This document shows, piece after piece, positions 34,300-45,900 of a stretch of DNA of 64,000 nucleotides. A program made the translations under genes and the position numbers. The notes beneath the pieces are model-generated. The model worked only from the letters and a program-made list of their open reading frames with translations, searched no databases and was not told where the DNA came from. This DNA comes from Lophium mytilinum. Lineage: Eukaryota; Ascomycota; Dothideomycetes; Mytilinidiales; Mytilinidiaceae. Numbering within the stretch: position 1 is the first letter of the stretch; each line of letters opens with the position of its first letter. The DNA lies in contig MU004201.1 in the NCBI GenBank assembly GCA_010093605.1, forward strand, positions 135,216 to 199,215, given 5' to 3'.

Positions 34300-36720
34300 A
34301 GGGCTAAGTATTTCCCTATCTGTAACTATAGCTCTAAGCGTTGCCTTAACCTTGCGGGTTAGTGTTGTTTATTGTGCGGATAGCCAGGGCGCCGGGCTGG
34401 GTCTAACAAGGATAGTTAGGGCGCTGGGCTACAAGCTAAGCTATAGGGTAATTAGGGTTACCCCTCTTATAGCTAGGTACACGGCAACAATAGTATCCTC
34501 TAGTAGCCCTAAGCGCAGCACGCTTGGCTTAAGATATAACGCTAGGGGGCTGCCATCCTATAGGGACGTTGACTGGTCCCTATAGTAGGCTAGTACGAGG
34601 ATTAACGTTACTATTAGTGGTTGCTGCGGTAATAGCAAGAGGGCGGTTTAGGCTAGTATTGTATAATTAATTAAATTAAGGAGGGTTGTACGGGGTGCGC
34701 GGCTGCTGTAATTAAGTATAACCTCTACGCTGGTAGCCCCTACAATAACCTCCGCAACCGCGCTGCTATCTGCTTTGTTGTTGTGTACCTTGTTAGTATA
34801 GCTTAGTGCGTAGAGTGCAGTTAGCGCGTAGAGTAGTGGCGTTGTCGCGCTAGTAGCGGCGCATAGCCGCGACTATATCTTATACTCTATTAAACTCTTT
34901 ACCTATAGTGGCGCCTTTATTAACCTAAAGTAGTCCTTGTTTGTAGAGCTCTCTCTAGGTGTTAAAGTTTTAGTTTTATTAGGGTATTATAGAAGCTTAC
35001 TCCTGCAAATAGCTAAAGAAGTTATTAATAGGCTTGTTCTTTTCTTAGACTATATTTTATATACTCTCGCGGGCTGTGGCTTCTATATCTAGGTTAAGAA
35101 ACCGATTATCTATAAAGGCCCATCCTTCTACTAGCGTAAGGAGACTATCTGCGGATATTTGCTTTGCAGTAATAAACTTTCTAGTAATAGAATTAGGCTT
35201 AACGCGCGAGATTATATACAACAGTTATCTAATATTAGTTTAGAAGGCGCGGCCCCCTCTAGATAGCTTAAGCATAACGCGTAGCTTCTATCCTAGATAG
35301 AGTAACTTGTTGCCGTCGAATTCTAGTGCATCCGCAACGTAGTTACGGGACGGTGAGCGCGAACGTGATCGTAAATAGTGGCGCTTAGAACGGTGGCGGT
35401 TGTAACTACGGCCGCGGGGGCTGTTATTACTATTAGATAAACTGCTGGAGCTACTGGAATCGCTAGAGTCTAGATTATCGCGCTTCTTCTTGCGTAACTT
35501 GCTCTTCCTGGAGCGCTTTTTATTCTTGCGCGCGGCGTTGTCCTTATTACCCCCGCCTGGTATTACTTTAGTAAACGGGAATAGCCTATTAATAGCGTCT
35601 AGCTTCTTTAAGGTTGTAGCTGTGGTTATAACTAGTATAGTCTTATTAGATAGAGTCGCGGTTACTATTATAGGCGTAATAATAGTTGCCCAACGCTTAA
35701 GTCTCTTATTCTTAGCCTGGAGGGCTTTAACGAAAGTAGCGCGGTTCTTATAGACCTACTTGGCGGACAAGAAGCTGCCTTTCTAAATGGCGGCATTAGT
35801 AATCTGGCGTTTAATTTCGTCTTTATATTAATTAGCTTTATCCTTAGCTTTCTTAATTTTATACCCTAGCTTCTTAATACGGGCGCTCTATTAGAGTATT
35901 TCTTCTAACTTATTTACAAGTTGCAATTCTTAGTTGTTAGCCTTAGTCTTAAGCAGCTGGCTCTATTTGCTGGAAGACGCATTAACGAGCGCGTTGCGCT
36001 TAGCGATGGCCTGATTACGTTCAGCTATTAGGTCTTCTTATTTCTTCTCCAGCGTAATAATTTTAGCGTTCTACTCTGCTTGTTGTTCCTTAAGGACAAG
36101 AACCTTATTACCCCTATCTTAGGCTAGGTCTTCTTTCTCCTTAACTATATTTTGTTTAAGATAAAGTCTATCCGTTAAGTCCTTGCAGCGAAGCTCTGCA
36201 TCTTTACAAGCGATTGCCTTACGCTGAGCTTGCATCTTGTATCCCTGGAGGATCCGGTACTGCTTGCTAGAATTAGCCTTAACTAGTAAAAGGTAGGTGT
36301 GCGCATTATCGATTTAAATAAGTTAGAGCTAGTCCGCTTAGCCAACCGTAGAATAGTTAATAAAGGTTAATTCTTCTATAAAATGGCCTAGGGTGTTCTG
36401 CATAAGCTCTAGCAAGGTCTTTCCCACACGGCGAGCGGTAGTATTAATCTTACTAGGCGGTCCGTTAACGCCATGCTTATATATATTCTCTTCTTAAGTA
36501 AATGGCTGGCTACGGCCTAGTGTTTACTAGGTCTCTTTGGGGTTAGTATTCTGGGCGCACTATTCCTTCTGCAACTGGCGAAGGCGCTTAAGGCGGCCTT
36601 GTAATAGTGAGGGCGACATCTCGTTGCCGCTAGATAAGGTGGAAGAGGATGAATAGAATAAGGGTTTATAGTTAGAGTTAATATAGATAGGGTCTTCCTT
36701 AGCCAACATATTAATAAGGT
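34300..36720 (-). pseudogene. Gypsy A3 gag region (fossil)
   Basis: Mirror image of the A1 gag: core region near 34,850-35,350, Ser/Arg-rich stretch near 35,350-35,480 and the Lys/Glu coiled-coil part near 35,800-36,250. Open frames on the plus strand here (34,352-34,585 and 35,490-35,753) are antisense shadows. Confidence 0.7.
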
Positions 36721-36984
36721 GCAGGAATAGAGTATAGCCTGTAGGTTACTAAGGAAGATATTATACGCAGCGTAGTAGAGTGTAGCTCCTTGCGCTTTTT
36801 TATAGAAAAGAGGTTGGTGATAAAAAGAGTATATAGAATAGAGAACGCAGGTAAGGGCGGCGGCTAGCTTAAGTGGCTACGTGGCTAGAGCTAAGTTAGG
36901 TCGGGCGTATAGTGAATAATTAGTAATTAAGTAGCCACTTATCTTAGCAATTTCTTAAGTAAGCCTATAGCTACTAAGTTTAAC

Positions 36985-37130
36985 TAAGCGGCCCGCAGGC
37001 GATTAACTAAGCGGCCCGCAGGCGATTAACTAAGCAGCCCGCAGGCAATTAACTAAGCGGCCCGCAGGCTTATTAGCTAAGCGGGTCCGTAGACCGTTTT
37101 ATACGCCTGCAGGCCGTAGGAATATAGTTG
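36985..37130 (-). repeat. Leader minisatellite of Gypsy A3
   Basis: Four to six units of about 20-22 bp with the core GCGGCCCGCAGGCGATTAAC lie next to the 5' LTR, the same array as in A1 (3,848-4,045) and A2. Confidence 0.8.
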
Positions 37131-37339
37131 TATAGACCTAAGGGTTACTTAACTAGGCGGGCTTGTAGGCCGATGACAGGTTCTTAATAAAATTGGTGCC
37201 CGCGGGCCGTATAATTAAGCTGAGAGGCTATACTACTAAAGTGACAATATTAAGGCTGCTAGCGGTATAGTACAGCGTAAGTTCGCGACGAGTAATTAGA
37301 GCCGTGGAAAAGAAAATCGTGTGTATAGGCAGCACGTAG

Positions 37340-37544
37340 TATCACGGGCCGTAAGGTACGCAGGTGTATTAAATAAGAAGTAGGATTATATTATAAGACG
37401 TGCTATAAGGAGCCGGAGTACAAGGCTGCTCGCGATCTATCTAGAGAGGCACGCTAGTGGCGGAATAACAATGTTCCTAGCGAGTGTGTAACTGCCAGGC
37501 ACGTGCTAGGTTTATAGCTAGGAAAGAGGCCTAGATCCGTTACA
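37340..37544 (-). repeat. 5' LTR of Gypsy A3
   Basis: The 205-bp LTR in inverse orientation is followed directly by the CCTGC target duplication at 37,545-37,549. Confidence 0.93.
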
Positions 37545-37549
37545 CCTGC

Positions 37550-38170
37550 TACTTAGAGCTTATAGATAATAGCCGCATTTAAGTATTTATTTAATGCGGT
37601 GCATTCCGCTTTATCCTTAATATATATAGTAATTTTATAGGTAGTCTATATTATATAATTTCTATTTTCTATAGTTTTACTATTCTTTCCTGCTGCCACC
37701 GCGGTATAGGTTGTTCTTTGTGTAGACAGCGCCTATATACCCTTCTTTATTTCCTCTATTATCTTTATTATCTTTTTCTATAGTGCTTATTATAGGTCCT
37801 CTATAGTACCCAAGAGGCCGGCTAGTACGCGTCCTGCGAAGTTCTAGAGGTGCTAGAGGTTTATCTTAGAGTTAGGGGGTTAAGGCTTATTATATAGGTA
37901 GTCTTAAATACTGCGGGCTTCTTAAACTAGTACTTAGACGTTAGCGTAGATATTCTACTTAGACTTTAGGTTATAGGGTTAGTTTTAGGGTTATAGTTAG
38001 TTTTATTAATAGTGCTGCATAATAGGGGTCGCAATATATAATTCTACTGCGATGCCGCCAGCACTACTTATAGGGCTCTAATGCTGCTTGCAGACGTTTA
38101 TAAGGCCTTAAAGTAGCCTTAAGTAGCCCTCCTTAGGTTATATTTCTAAGATGCTGCAAATTTAATTGCA
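37550..38170 (-). pseudogene. LINE ORF1 N-terminal part
   Basis: Upstream part of the LINE ORF1 on the minus strand, cut off by A3. A RTTYTAVAAGKNSKTIENR-type stretch near 37,660-37,720 followed by TYKITIYIKDKAEC near 37,605-37,650 fits the start of the gag-like RNA-binding region of Tad1-like elements. Sense continues at 29,250. Confidence 0.55.
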
Positions 38171-38330
38171 TTATGTTTTTTAAAGTATATGTACACCTTT
38201 TCTAGGTTATATAAATAGTATTACTGAAAAAGAAATAGATTTTTATATAGTTACTACTATATAAAAAGCTAGATACTTAAAATTTAGAGGTCTATTTAGT
38301 AAGCTAAATAATTTCTAGATACCTAGATTA
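38171..38330. other. AT-rich sequence, nothing recognised
   Basis: Short TA-rich stretch between the LINE and the C-family LTR; may be LINE 5' leader or older flanking DNA. Confidence 0.4.
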
Positions 38331-38557
38331 TATTATAGTATAAACGCAGGATTCTAATAATTACGTGCTAAGGTTACGTGCCGCCCTATATATAACCTAA
38401 GTAAGACGCTAGTCTAAAGCGCTAGGCTAAGACCTGTATACTAGCGTTTAACTATAACCTCGCAAGAGCTCCTCGCTCTCTCTTTCCTCCTTAGCTTAGA
38501 TTTTTATTATAGTTAATACACCTTATTACTTGTATTATATTAGCCCCCTATATAATC
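38331..38557 (+). repeat. C-family Gypsy LTR, plus orientation (5' LTR of a second C copy)
   Basis: Starts TATTATAGTATAAACG and matches, in inverse orientation, the LTR at 50,754-50,979 (shared blocks CACGTGCTAAGG-type, AGAGCTCCTCGCTCTCTC-type and TATTATATTAGCCCC). What follows looks like the leader and gag start of the same element. The right end is set by loss of similarity. Confidence 0.75.
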
Positions 38558-39046
38558 TAAGCTTAGCTTTCTATACTTAAGATCTTGTTAATTATTTTCT
38601 AAACTCTTATTAGGCCTTACGGGTGATATTAGCTTGTAAGGGTACAAATAACTAGTATTAGAAAGTAAGATCGCTTCTTAATTACACTCTTTTATAGCGC
38701 TATAGTAAAACTCGCTGCCCGGCCTTATAACTCTATTATAAAATCTAGGCGTTTTTACTAAAACTAATTAAATACCCGCCAGCTTAGCTGTATAGCTACA
38801 GGCAACACCTAAATCTAATCTAGTAGATAGTAATCTAGCACCGCCTCTTTAAATAAGCTAGTTAATCTAATAGCTAGGCTTTAAGGTAATCTAATAACTC
38901 TAGGCGCTATAAGTAGCGCTAACCTAAATACTTTAGAAGAACTACCTACTAGCTATACTTCTATAACTCTATTAACCGCTAGTAATAAGAAAGCCCGCTA
39001 TACTACGCGCCTTGCGTGCTTTTAAGGCGCAGTTAAAGGCTCGTCT
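38558..39046 (+). pseudogene. Second C-family Gypsy: leader and gag start, cut by Gypsy D
   Basis: Sequence downstream of the plus-strand C LTR. From about 38,820 it reads as a degraded gag N-terminus (SANLNTLEELPTSYTSI near 38,918-38,968, then ASNKKARYTTR near 38,979-39,011). It ends abruptly where the D-element LTR starts at 39,047. About 60 bp after D (47,838-47,898) may be its continuation. Confidence 0.5.
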
Positions 39047-39261
39047 TATTAGGCCTTATAAGACCTTTCCCTTAATTTGTAGCAGGACGGGCACGTAGGT
39101 TACGTGCCCTTACGCTTCTTAGCACGCTAGCGCGTTAGCGCGCGCATAGCAGCGTACTTTAAGCTGCTGCGCTTGCGTCTCTTTTCTCTCTTTATCTTAT
39201 AACTTCTATAGTATAGTAATAGAAATCTTATCTTTCTCTATTTAGCCTATGAGTTTATATA
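39047..39261 (+). repeat. 5' LTR of Gypsy D
   Basis: Starts TATTAGGCCTTATAAG; contains GGACGGGCACGTAGG and GCTGCGCTTGCGTCTCTTTT blocks shared with the LTR at 47,591. It has one to two copies of the AGCGCGTT unit. Right end approximate. Confidence 0.8.
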
Positions 39262-40444
39262 CGTTGTAAGACCTTCCTTACTATTTACTATCCTTAAGAG
39301 GACTAGTACACTATACCGGAAAATAACTATTTTTACTAGAATAGCCTATACCTGCTTCTGCAGGTTGTTATTACTATAATAGACCTAGATTAGCCCGCTA
39401 AGTTCTCTAAAACGCGCTGCGTTTTAATAGGTAACCTTAAGAATACTGGAGCTTTAAGCTTAACCTAGAAAGCTATAGAAGCGCTAGGTAAGATGCCGGC
39501 CTCTAGTAGAGTACTAAGCTCTAACTAGAACCTAGCTAAAGCTCCTAGCTCTACCCTAGATACTAAAGAAGACCCTACCTGTCTTAAGGAGATCTCCTAC
39601 TACCTTAGCGACCTCTAGGGGCCGCTACTGCCCTCTATAACTAGAGTCTAATAAGACTATATTAGTAAGGACCTAGCTCTACTACGCAGTAGGAGGGTAT
39701 AAGAAGATTTAGAGGAAGAGGGAGAGGTAGTAGAACTTACTATTATTATAGCTAAAGATTACTAATAGTATAAGTTTCCTATAATGCGCTATTAGTTATA
39801 GAATTATAGAAAAAAGTTTAAGCTTAGTACTAACCTTATTAGTAAGCTTAAGAATGCACTAGAGGCTGCGTAAGCTAAATTCTTTAAAGACGTAGTCGCG
39901 CTTATCTTTAAGGAGCTAGGTAATGTTAACCCTAACTTTAAGCTTAAATCTAAAAAGATTTCCGAGCTCTGCGCAGCTACTATAATTAATAAGATAGTCG
40001 CCTATATTAAGAAGAACCCTAGCGTTATAAAAATAATACTATATAGCCTCTTTCTATTTAGCTACATATTCTATAATAACCTAGAAGGAGCGCGGCTCCT
40101 TAAGAAGAAGGAGCTCTAGATTAGGTATCTTTACTATAACTACAGAGCACTCTAGTTTAAATAGGCTAGTATCTTAGATATAGTCCTAGAACTAGAGGAT
40201 ATAGAGCGCAAGAATAAGCGCATAATGTAAGAAGAGAAGTAGGTTACTAATAACTGCATCTCTAAGCTATAAGAGCGGATTTAAAAGCTAGTAAGTAACT
40301 ATATAGAGGAATTAGCTACACGTATAGTAGAGATAGTAGGATAGGTAAAGATAACTGCTAAGGCGCGTATTTAAGAATAGAAGAATGCACATAATAACCT
40401 AGCAGCCGAGAGTAGTACTCTAGCTGCTAAGATACTTACTATTA

Positions 40445-41800
40445 CAGTACTTAGACTTAAGTCTTATCCGATGAACCGTGCGCACCCCACTAAAATCGCG
40501 TCGCGTTAGGAACGCGTTCTATTTACCTCTACACCACACTATAATAACACGCTCTTTTTAAACTCCAATTAATAGGAATATAAGAGGGAATAGCAAGCTT
40601 TTATCTTAATAGCGCATAGCTATTATCGCTAAGGACTAAGAGTGTATTTCTAATAAGGATTTAGCAGCTAAATTTAGCTGCAACGTGCGCATAATCTATA
40701 CCACAATTAAACGGTTTAAAGAATATAACACCACGGATTCCTTACTACGCTCTAGGCCCCTAGAGGTTCTCACACGTTGTAAAAAGCGGGATATTATTCG
40801 AATTGTAAGAAAAGCTCCAAAATTAGAGTATTCCTAGATTATTAAAGAGGCAGACCTAAATGCCCGCCTGAATCGGAAGCACCCTATTTCTAAGAAGACC
40901 ATCTAACGCTACCTTGGAGAGAATGGCCTGCATAAGCGCAGGTGTGCTAAGAGGCTATTACTAAAGCCTAAGCATGCTATAATTCGCCGCTAATTCGCTT
41001 AGGATTATAAGAATTTTAACTGGGAAGGCACTTAGGGTTAAGTTTATGGATGAGTGCTCCGTGCAGAGGGGCTCCAGGTAGTAGGCAGAGTGGTGCTTCC
41101 GCTATTCTTATAAGAAATACCACCTAGAGATTATTATAGAGAAAGAGAAGTCTAACAGGATGTTATAGATAGTGTGGGCAGCTATTTAGGTAATACTAGA
41201 TAGCTATGCCGGCCGGTCGCCATTAATCATCATGGAACGGGATTGGGAGGCCAAAAAGATGGGCTATTCGGGCAGAAGCTATACTAAGACATTAGAGGAT
41301 GGCCTCTTAGAACAATACTAGCCAGGGGAGATATTTATGCATAATAATGCCCCCATTCACAACTCTAAATGGACCCGTAAGTTTTTAGAATCTTACAGGA
41401 TTTGGACCATGGAATAGCCCCCCTATTTACTGGACCTTAACCCTATTAAGCACATGTAGTGGGCGCTTAAGAAGATAGTTTATAAGCTGCATCTAGAATT
41501 ATTAATAATGGGCTAAGTAGATGCTAATTGGAAAGCGCTATAGGCGGCCATTAAGAAGGCATGGCTGGCGCTGCCTAATTTACTAATTTTGTCACTTGTT
41601 CGGAGCATGCTAAATCGGGTGGAAGCTCTTAGAATATCTAAGGGCTGGCAAACTAAGTATTAGCATATGGCCATTAAAACACTATGAAATTATATTACTA
41701 GGCCTCACAGCCGTGTTATACTATTGAAGTAATGACACCGAGTTCCTGTTAATTTTCATGGCCGTGCGCGGGCTCGGATTAAACTTAAGTCCACCGACTG
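40445..41800 (+). mobile_element. Tc1/mariner DNA transposon, complete (1,356 bp), inactive
   Basis: Full-length element with TA target duplication (40,443-40,444 and 41,801-41,802). Inverted ends begin CAGTACTTAGACTTAAGTC on the left and CAGTCGGTGGACTTAAGT on the right (inverse). It is inserted in the gag of Gypsy D, whose sense continues on both sides. A second copy contributes bases 1-85 of the window. It encodes one degraded transposase. Less TA-rich than its host, so later. Confidence 0.93.
40640..41690 (+). pseudogene. Tc1/mariner transposase (fossil)
   Basis: A helix-turn-helix part (TTIKRFKEYNTTDSLLRSRP near 40,700-40,760) precedes the DDE catalytic domain. The first catalytic Asp is kept in FMDECSVQ near 41,044-41,067. 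The second reads FMHNNAPIHNS near 41,335-41,367, with Asn where active enzymes have Asp (FMQDNAPxH). The third reads LDLNPIKHM near 41,432-41,458, with Lys where Glu is expected (LDLNPIEHxW). Both replacements are G-to-A changes. There are about a dozen in-frame stops plus a frameshift near 41,030-41,040. The family cuts and pastes DNA at TA sites. Confidence 0.85.
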
Positions 41801-42999
41801 TACTGCGGAAAATAAGGCCCTATCTAGAGAAGTTTAAGAGCTTAAAGTAAAGTAATACCGGGTATATATCTAGAAGTCTCTAGATGGCCTCTAGGACCTC
41901 CGCGCACCTCCTTCCTATTAGTTAACGCTAGGATTAGCTCCCCTCCGTACTTCTTTTATTTAAGAAGCCTCTGCTGCTTCTATAGTAGCCTCTACTATAT
42001 TAGACCGCGGTAGATCTACCTACCTTAGAGAACTAGAAGCTAGGTGCAAAAGCTTTACCCCTATTAGCTATATTAAGAGCTTTAGTAAGCTGGAGAAATT
42101 TAAGGGTAACGCTCCCCTTCTATAGCTATAGACCGAAGGAATCCTTACCTAGATAGAAAATAAGGCTAAGGACTTTGCGCACGTAAATTAGAAGACTCTA
42201 GCTATAGTAGTAGCCGCTAAACTAGAAGGGAACCTAGCTACGCTAGTATAGTAGCGCAATATAGATTCTAGGACTGCCTTCTAAACTCTCTTTAAACTGT
42301 TCTTCTTCCTGTATAAGACGTTTAGTATTAAGAATACCTATATATACTATAAGACAGTATATAATAGCCTTACCTAGAAAGCCTAAGAAGATACTCTCCT
42401 GCAGTTCTATTCTATTAAAGCTGCCGTTAAGACTGTTGCTAGCTAGCTAGAATAGAGCCCCTAGATAATAATTAAGAAGATAATAGCTAAGCTGCCTAAG
42501 TAGGCTGCTAATGCTTCTCCTAACCTTATATATAATAATAATAGCTTTAATAAGTTTACTAGCGCTACAGAAGGGTACCTTACTAAGAACTAAAGTAAGT
42601 AATAGATTCTAGGATAGGGAAATAGGTCTACTACCTTCTGTTCCCGTTAAACTACTACTTAGACTACTACGGCTCCGTTTAAAGCACCTTAGACTACTAC
42701 GTCTAGTAGTACTGCTTATGCTGCTAGTAGAAACGGCTGGCGTAACTCTACTTACAAGGATACTAAGCTATCTAACGCTTAGAAGGCCCGCTATAACTGT
42801 CTCTACGCTACCTAGAAGTGTTTTAAGTGCAAACAGCTAGAACACCGTGCTATTAACTGCCCTCACGCTGCTACCGGCGTTAACGCAGTTAGCGGCGCTA
42901 TAGAGAACGCTACAGCTAACACTAGAACCGTCTAGGAGATTAAAGTTATTAATACCCCTAATAATAACTCTATCTCTAGTTCTAATAGCTCTAGTAGCT

Positions 43000-45900
43000 T
43001 AGGAAACTAGATACCCTTAATAGTAGACGCCTCTAAGGGCCACAAGTTTACAAGAGTTAGAAGGAAGATTAACAGTATTTCTAGAACCTACTAGATAGAT
43101 AGGGAACTATTTAAAAGGACAAAACTATTCTTCTTAGAAAAGTAGAAACCCTAGATTATTAAGTAGCATTAATATAAGCTTTCCTAGATTGCAGATCCTT
43201 CTACAACTTTATCTTATATAAACTAGCGCATAGACTAAACATAAATATCTAACTATTAAAAAAGAAGAAGAAAGTACACTCCTACTAAGGCGTAGATGGG
43301 CCTAAGGAGTAGATTACTAAGTACGCAGAGTTCCCTTTGCAGCTAGGAGACCACCTTAAAACTATCTATTGCTATATTATATATAGCTGCGGACGTTACA
43401 AGCTTATCTTAGGCTACTAATAGTTTAAGACTTATAACTGCGCGTTAAGAGTAGGATAGGGGAAGGTCTTCTTTAATAGTAAAGACTATCTTAAGCATTA
43501 TAATAGTACTAATAAGAAGATTACTATTAAAGCTCTACCTACTACGCTATCTCTAGGTGCGCATAGAGTTTAAACTAACTTACTACTATATCCTAGACGT
43601 ATTTTAGAGAACTCCTTAGTACTAGTACCTAAGAAGGAATAAGTAAGGCTACGGAAAGCTTTTAAGCAGCACCTTTCTACCTCCTTAGTACTAGACGCTA
43701 CTATAAACAGCATTAAGATTAAGTACTATACCGGACTAATAATTAAGCGCTATGCGCGCTAGAAGAAATATAGAAAGACTACTAAAACCTATCTCTTTAC
43801 CCGCGATATAATGCCCGAAGTATCTATTAACGGGATTAAGGTTAGCAAGATTATAGAAGAAGACTTTTGCGCCTTTATAAACCCTAAGAAGGACGTAGCT
43901 ATTAAAAGCAAGATGCTAGAGCTATATAGCGCTTAGAAAAGCCTTTAATACCGCCCTTCTGCCGACGTTCTTCTAGCGCACTCCCCTGGGAACCACGATA
44001 TTAAGATTAAGGAAGGAGCTAAGGTTCCAGCCCGGAAGCCCTATTCTACGTCCTACTTAAAGCTAGAAGCCGTCTAATAGTATATCTCTAAGATAACAGC
44101 AAAAGGATTTATTAAACCAGCTTAAGGAGACGTTAGCTTACCCCTTCTTATTATTTAAAAGCCCGGAAAAGGCCTACGCATCTATATTAACTACCGGGAC
44201 GTTAACAATGCCACTATTAAGAATAGGTACCCTATCCCGCTAATTTAAGAGACCCTAGCTAGGCTATTAAAAGCTAAGAACTTTACTAAGATTAATATTA
44301 TTACTGCTTTTAACCGGGTATAAATAAAGCCTGGAACTGAGTAGATAACAGCCTTCTTAACGCGGTACGGAACCTATTAATACTAAGTAATGCCCTTCGG
44401 CCTCTGCAATGCCCCTGCTACCTTTTAATAATTTATTAATACAGCTTTCTATAAGTATCTTAATAAGTATATTACAGCCTACCTTAATAATATTCTCGTC
44501 TATAGCAACAGCGTAGAAGAGCATTAAGAATACGTTAAAGCGGTCCTAACTAGGCTGCAAGAAAAGGGCCTCTACGCTAATATTAATAAGAGTAAGTTCC
44601 ACGTTATAGAAGTAAAGTTTCTCGGTCTTATTATCTCTACGGATGGGATAAAGATAGACCCCGTAAAGCTAGAAGCTATCCGTAATTAGCAGCTCCTTTA
44701 GATAGTAACAGGAGTTCTAGAATTCCTAGGTTTTACTAGATTCTATTAACGGTTTATTGCCAGATACTTATTAATAGCCCGCCCCCTTACCAACTTAGTA
44801 AAAGGAACCGGATACTTAAAAGGGAAGCTAACTAAGGTTATTATTACTCTAGAATTTAAAGCTACTTTCTAAAAGCTAAAGGACGCCTTTAAAGGAAATT
44901 AAATCCTTATACCTTTTAACTCTAATAAGATAATATACGTCTTCTATAATAGCTTAGAATAGGCTATAGAAGGAACACTAAAGTAGAAGGGGGCTAATAG
45001 TATTCTATACCCTGTAGCCTTCTTCTTTAAGAAGCATAGCCCTGTAGAGTCTAACTACAACATCTATAATTAAGAACTAATAGCTATTTATTACGGTGTA
45101 ATACAGGATCGTAATAGAAAACTAGATAGTATTAAGTATACAACAAAGTAGCTATAAGGAGAGAGAGTAGGGCGCGGAGCGCCGGCCGAGAGGTAGGCGA
45201 GGCTGGCGCTAAGCGAGGTTATGTAACGGTGGCACGTGATAGAGGCCATGTAACGCCGTTGCTTGTAATAGGAACGTATCGCGATAAGGGTCGCGTTACG
45301 GCTATAACACTATTGTTTAAGCTTTTAAGGAGTTCCGGCTGGAACTTATAAGTATTAACCCTTAGAATCCTATTCAAGTTATTACTAACTATAAGAACCT
45401 AGAGTCTTTTATAACTACTAAGCAGCTTAGCCGCCGGCAGGCTAGATAGAGCCTATTTCTTTCCTAGTTTAACTTTAAGATTGTCTATTAACCTGGGAAG
45501 AATAACGTTAAAGCTAATGCTCTTTCCCGGAGGAAATTAGATATGCTAGTAGGCGCGGATAATAGTAGGCTTACGGTAAACTATTAGGTTATCCTTAAGC
45601 CATATAATCTAGCTAAAGAAATAAAGCTGTTTGCGCCTAAGGAAGCTGTTATTACTATACTTACTGCACTTTCCCTTAGTATTAAAGACGATTAGCTAGA
45701 CGACTATATTACTAATAATACTATTAACACCGTACGCCTCTGTTTAATAGAAGAAGGGGATAATAATAAGGAGGATAACTCTAAAGAGAGCATTAATCAA
45801 GAACCTACCTTAGTAGAACCCCTGGAACTAGATAGACCGCCTATAGTAGAGCTAATAGCTACTACCTACGCAGAAGATAAGATCTCTAAGGAGATCTTCC

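Larger units (their letters stand above)
29251..37544 (-). mobile_element. Gypsy element A3, structurally complete, minus strand, broken coding
   Basis: This is an 8,294-bp A-family Ty3/Gypsy copy in inverse orientation, inserted into LINE ORF1 with a perfect 5-bp duplication CCTGC (29,246-29,250 and 37,545-37,549). Both LTRs are 205 bp. The internal order is the mirror of A1. LTR divergence is about 9 per cent, nearly all transitions, compared with about 3 per cent in A1, so A3 has more mutation (older or harder hit by RIP). Dozens of coding breaks; it is a fossil. Confidence 0.92.
22965..38170 (-). mobile_element. Tad1-like LINE, long minus-strand copy with nested insertions
   Basis: This non-LTR retrotransposon reads right to left: ORF1 (gag-like) from about 38,050, then ORF2 endonuclease and reverse transcriptase, then a long 3' region ending near 22,965 with the same end as the copy at 19,750. 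It is interrupted by Gypsy A3 (29,251-37,544), a MITE (27,340-28,019) and an assembly gap (25,226-26,155); the sense resumes across each insertion. Without these the element is about 5.3 kb plus the gap. It is strongly RIP-like, with many stops in both ORFs. The 5' end is not sharply defined. Confidence 0.8.
39262..42960 (+). pseudogene. Gypsy D gag (fossil, split by Tc1/mariner)
   Basis: The gag sense runs from about 39,460 to 40,444, then resumes at 41,803 to about 42,900. A CFKCKQLEHRAINC zinc knuckle (CX2CX4HX4C) near 42,814-42,857 marks its end, preceded by Thr/Ser/Asn-rich sequence. The region would encode the particle protein. Many breaks. Confidence 0.75.

Noticed and set aside
34352-34585. 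Plus-strand frame with telomere-like GGGTTA strings nearby
   Set aside because: Antisense to the A3 gag region; isolated motif, no tandem telomeric array.
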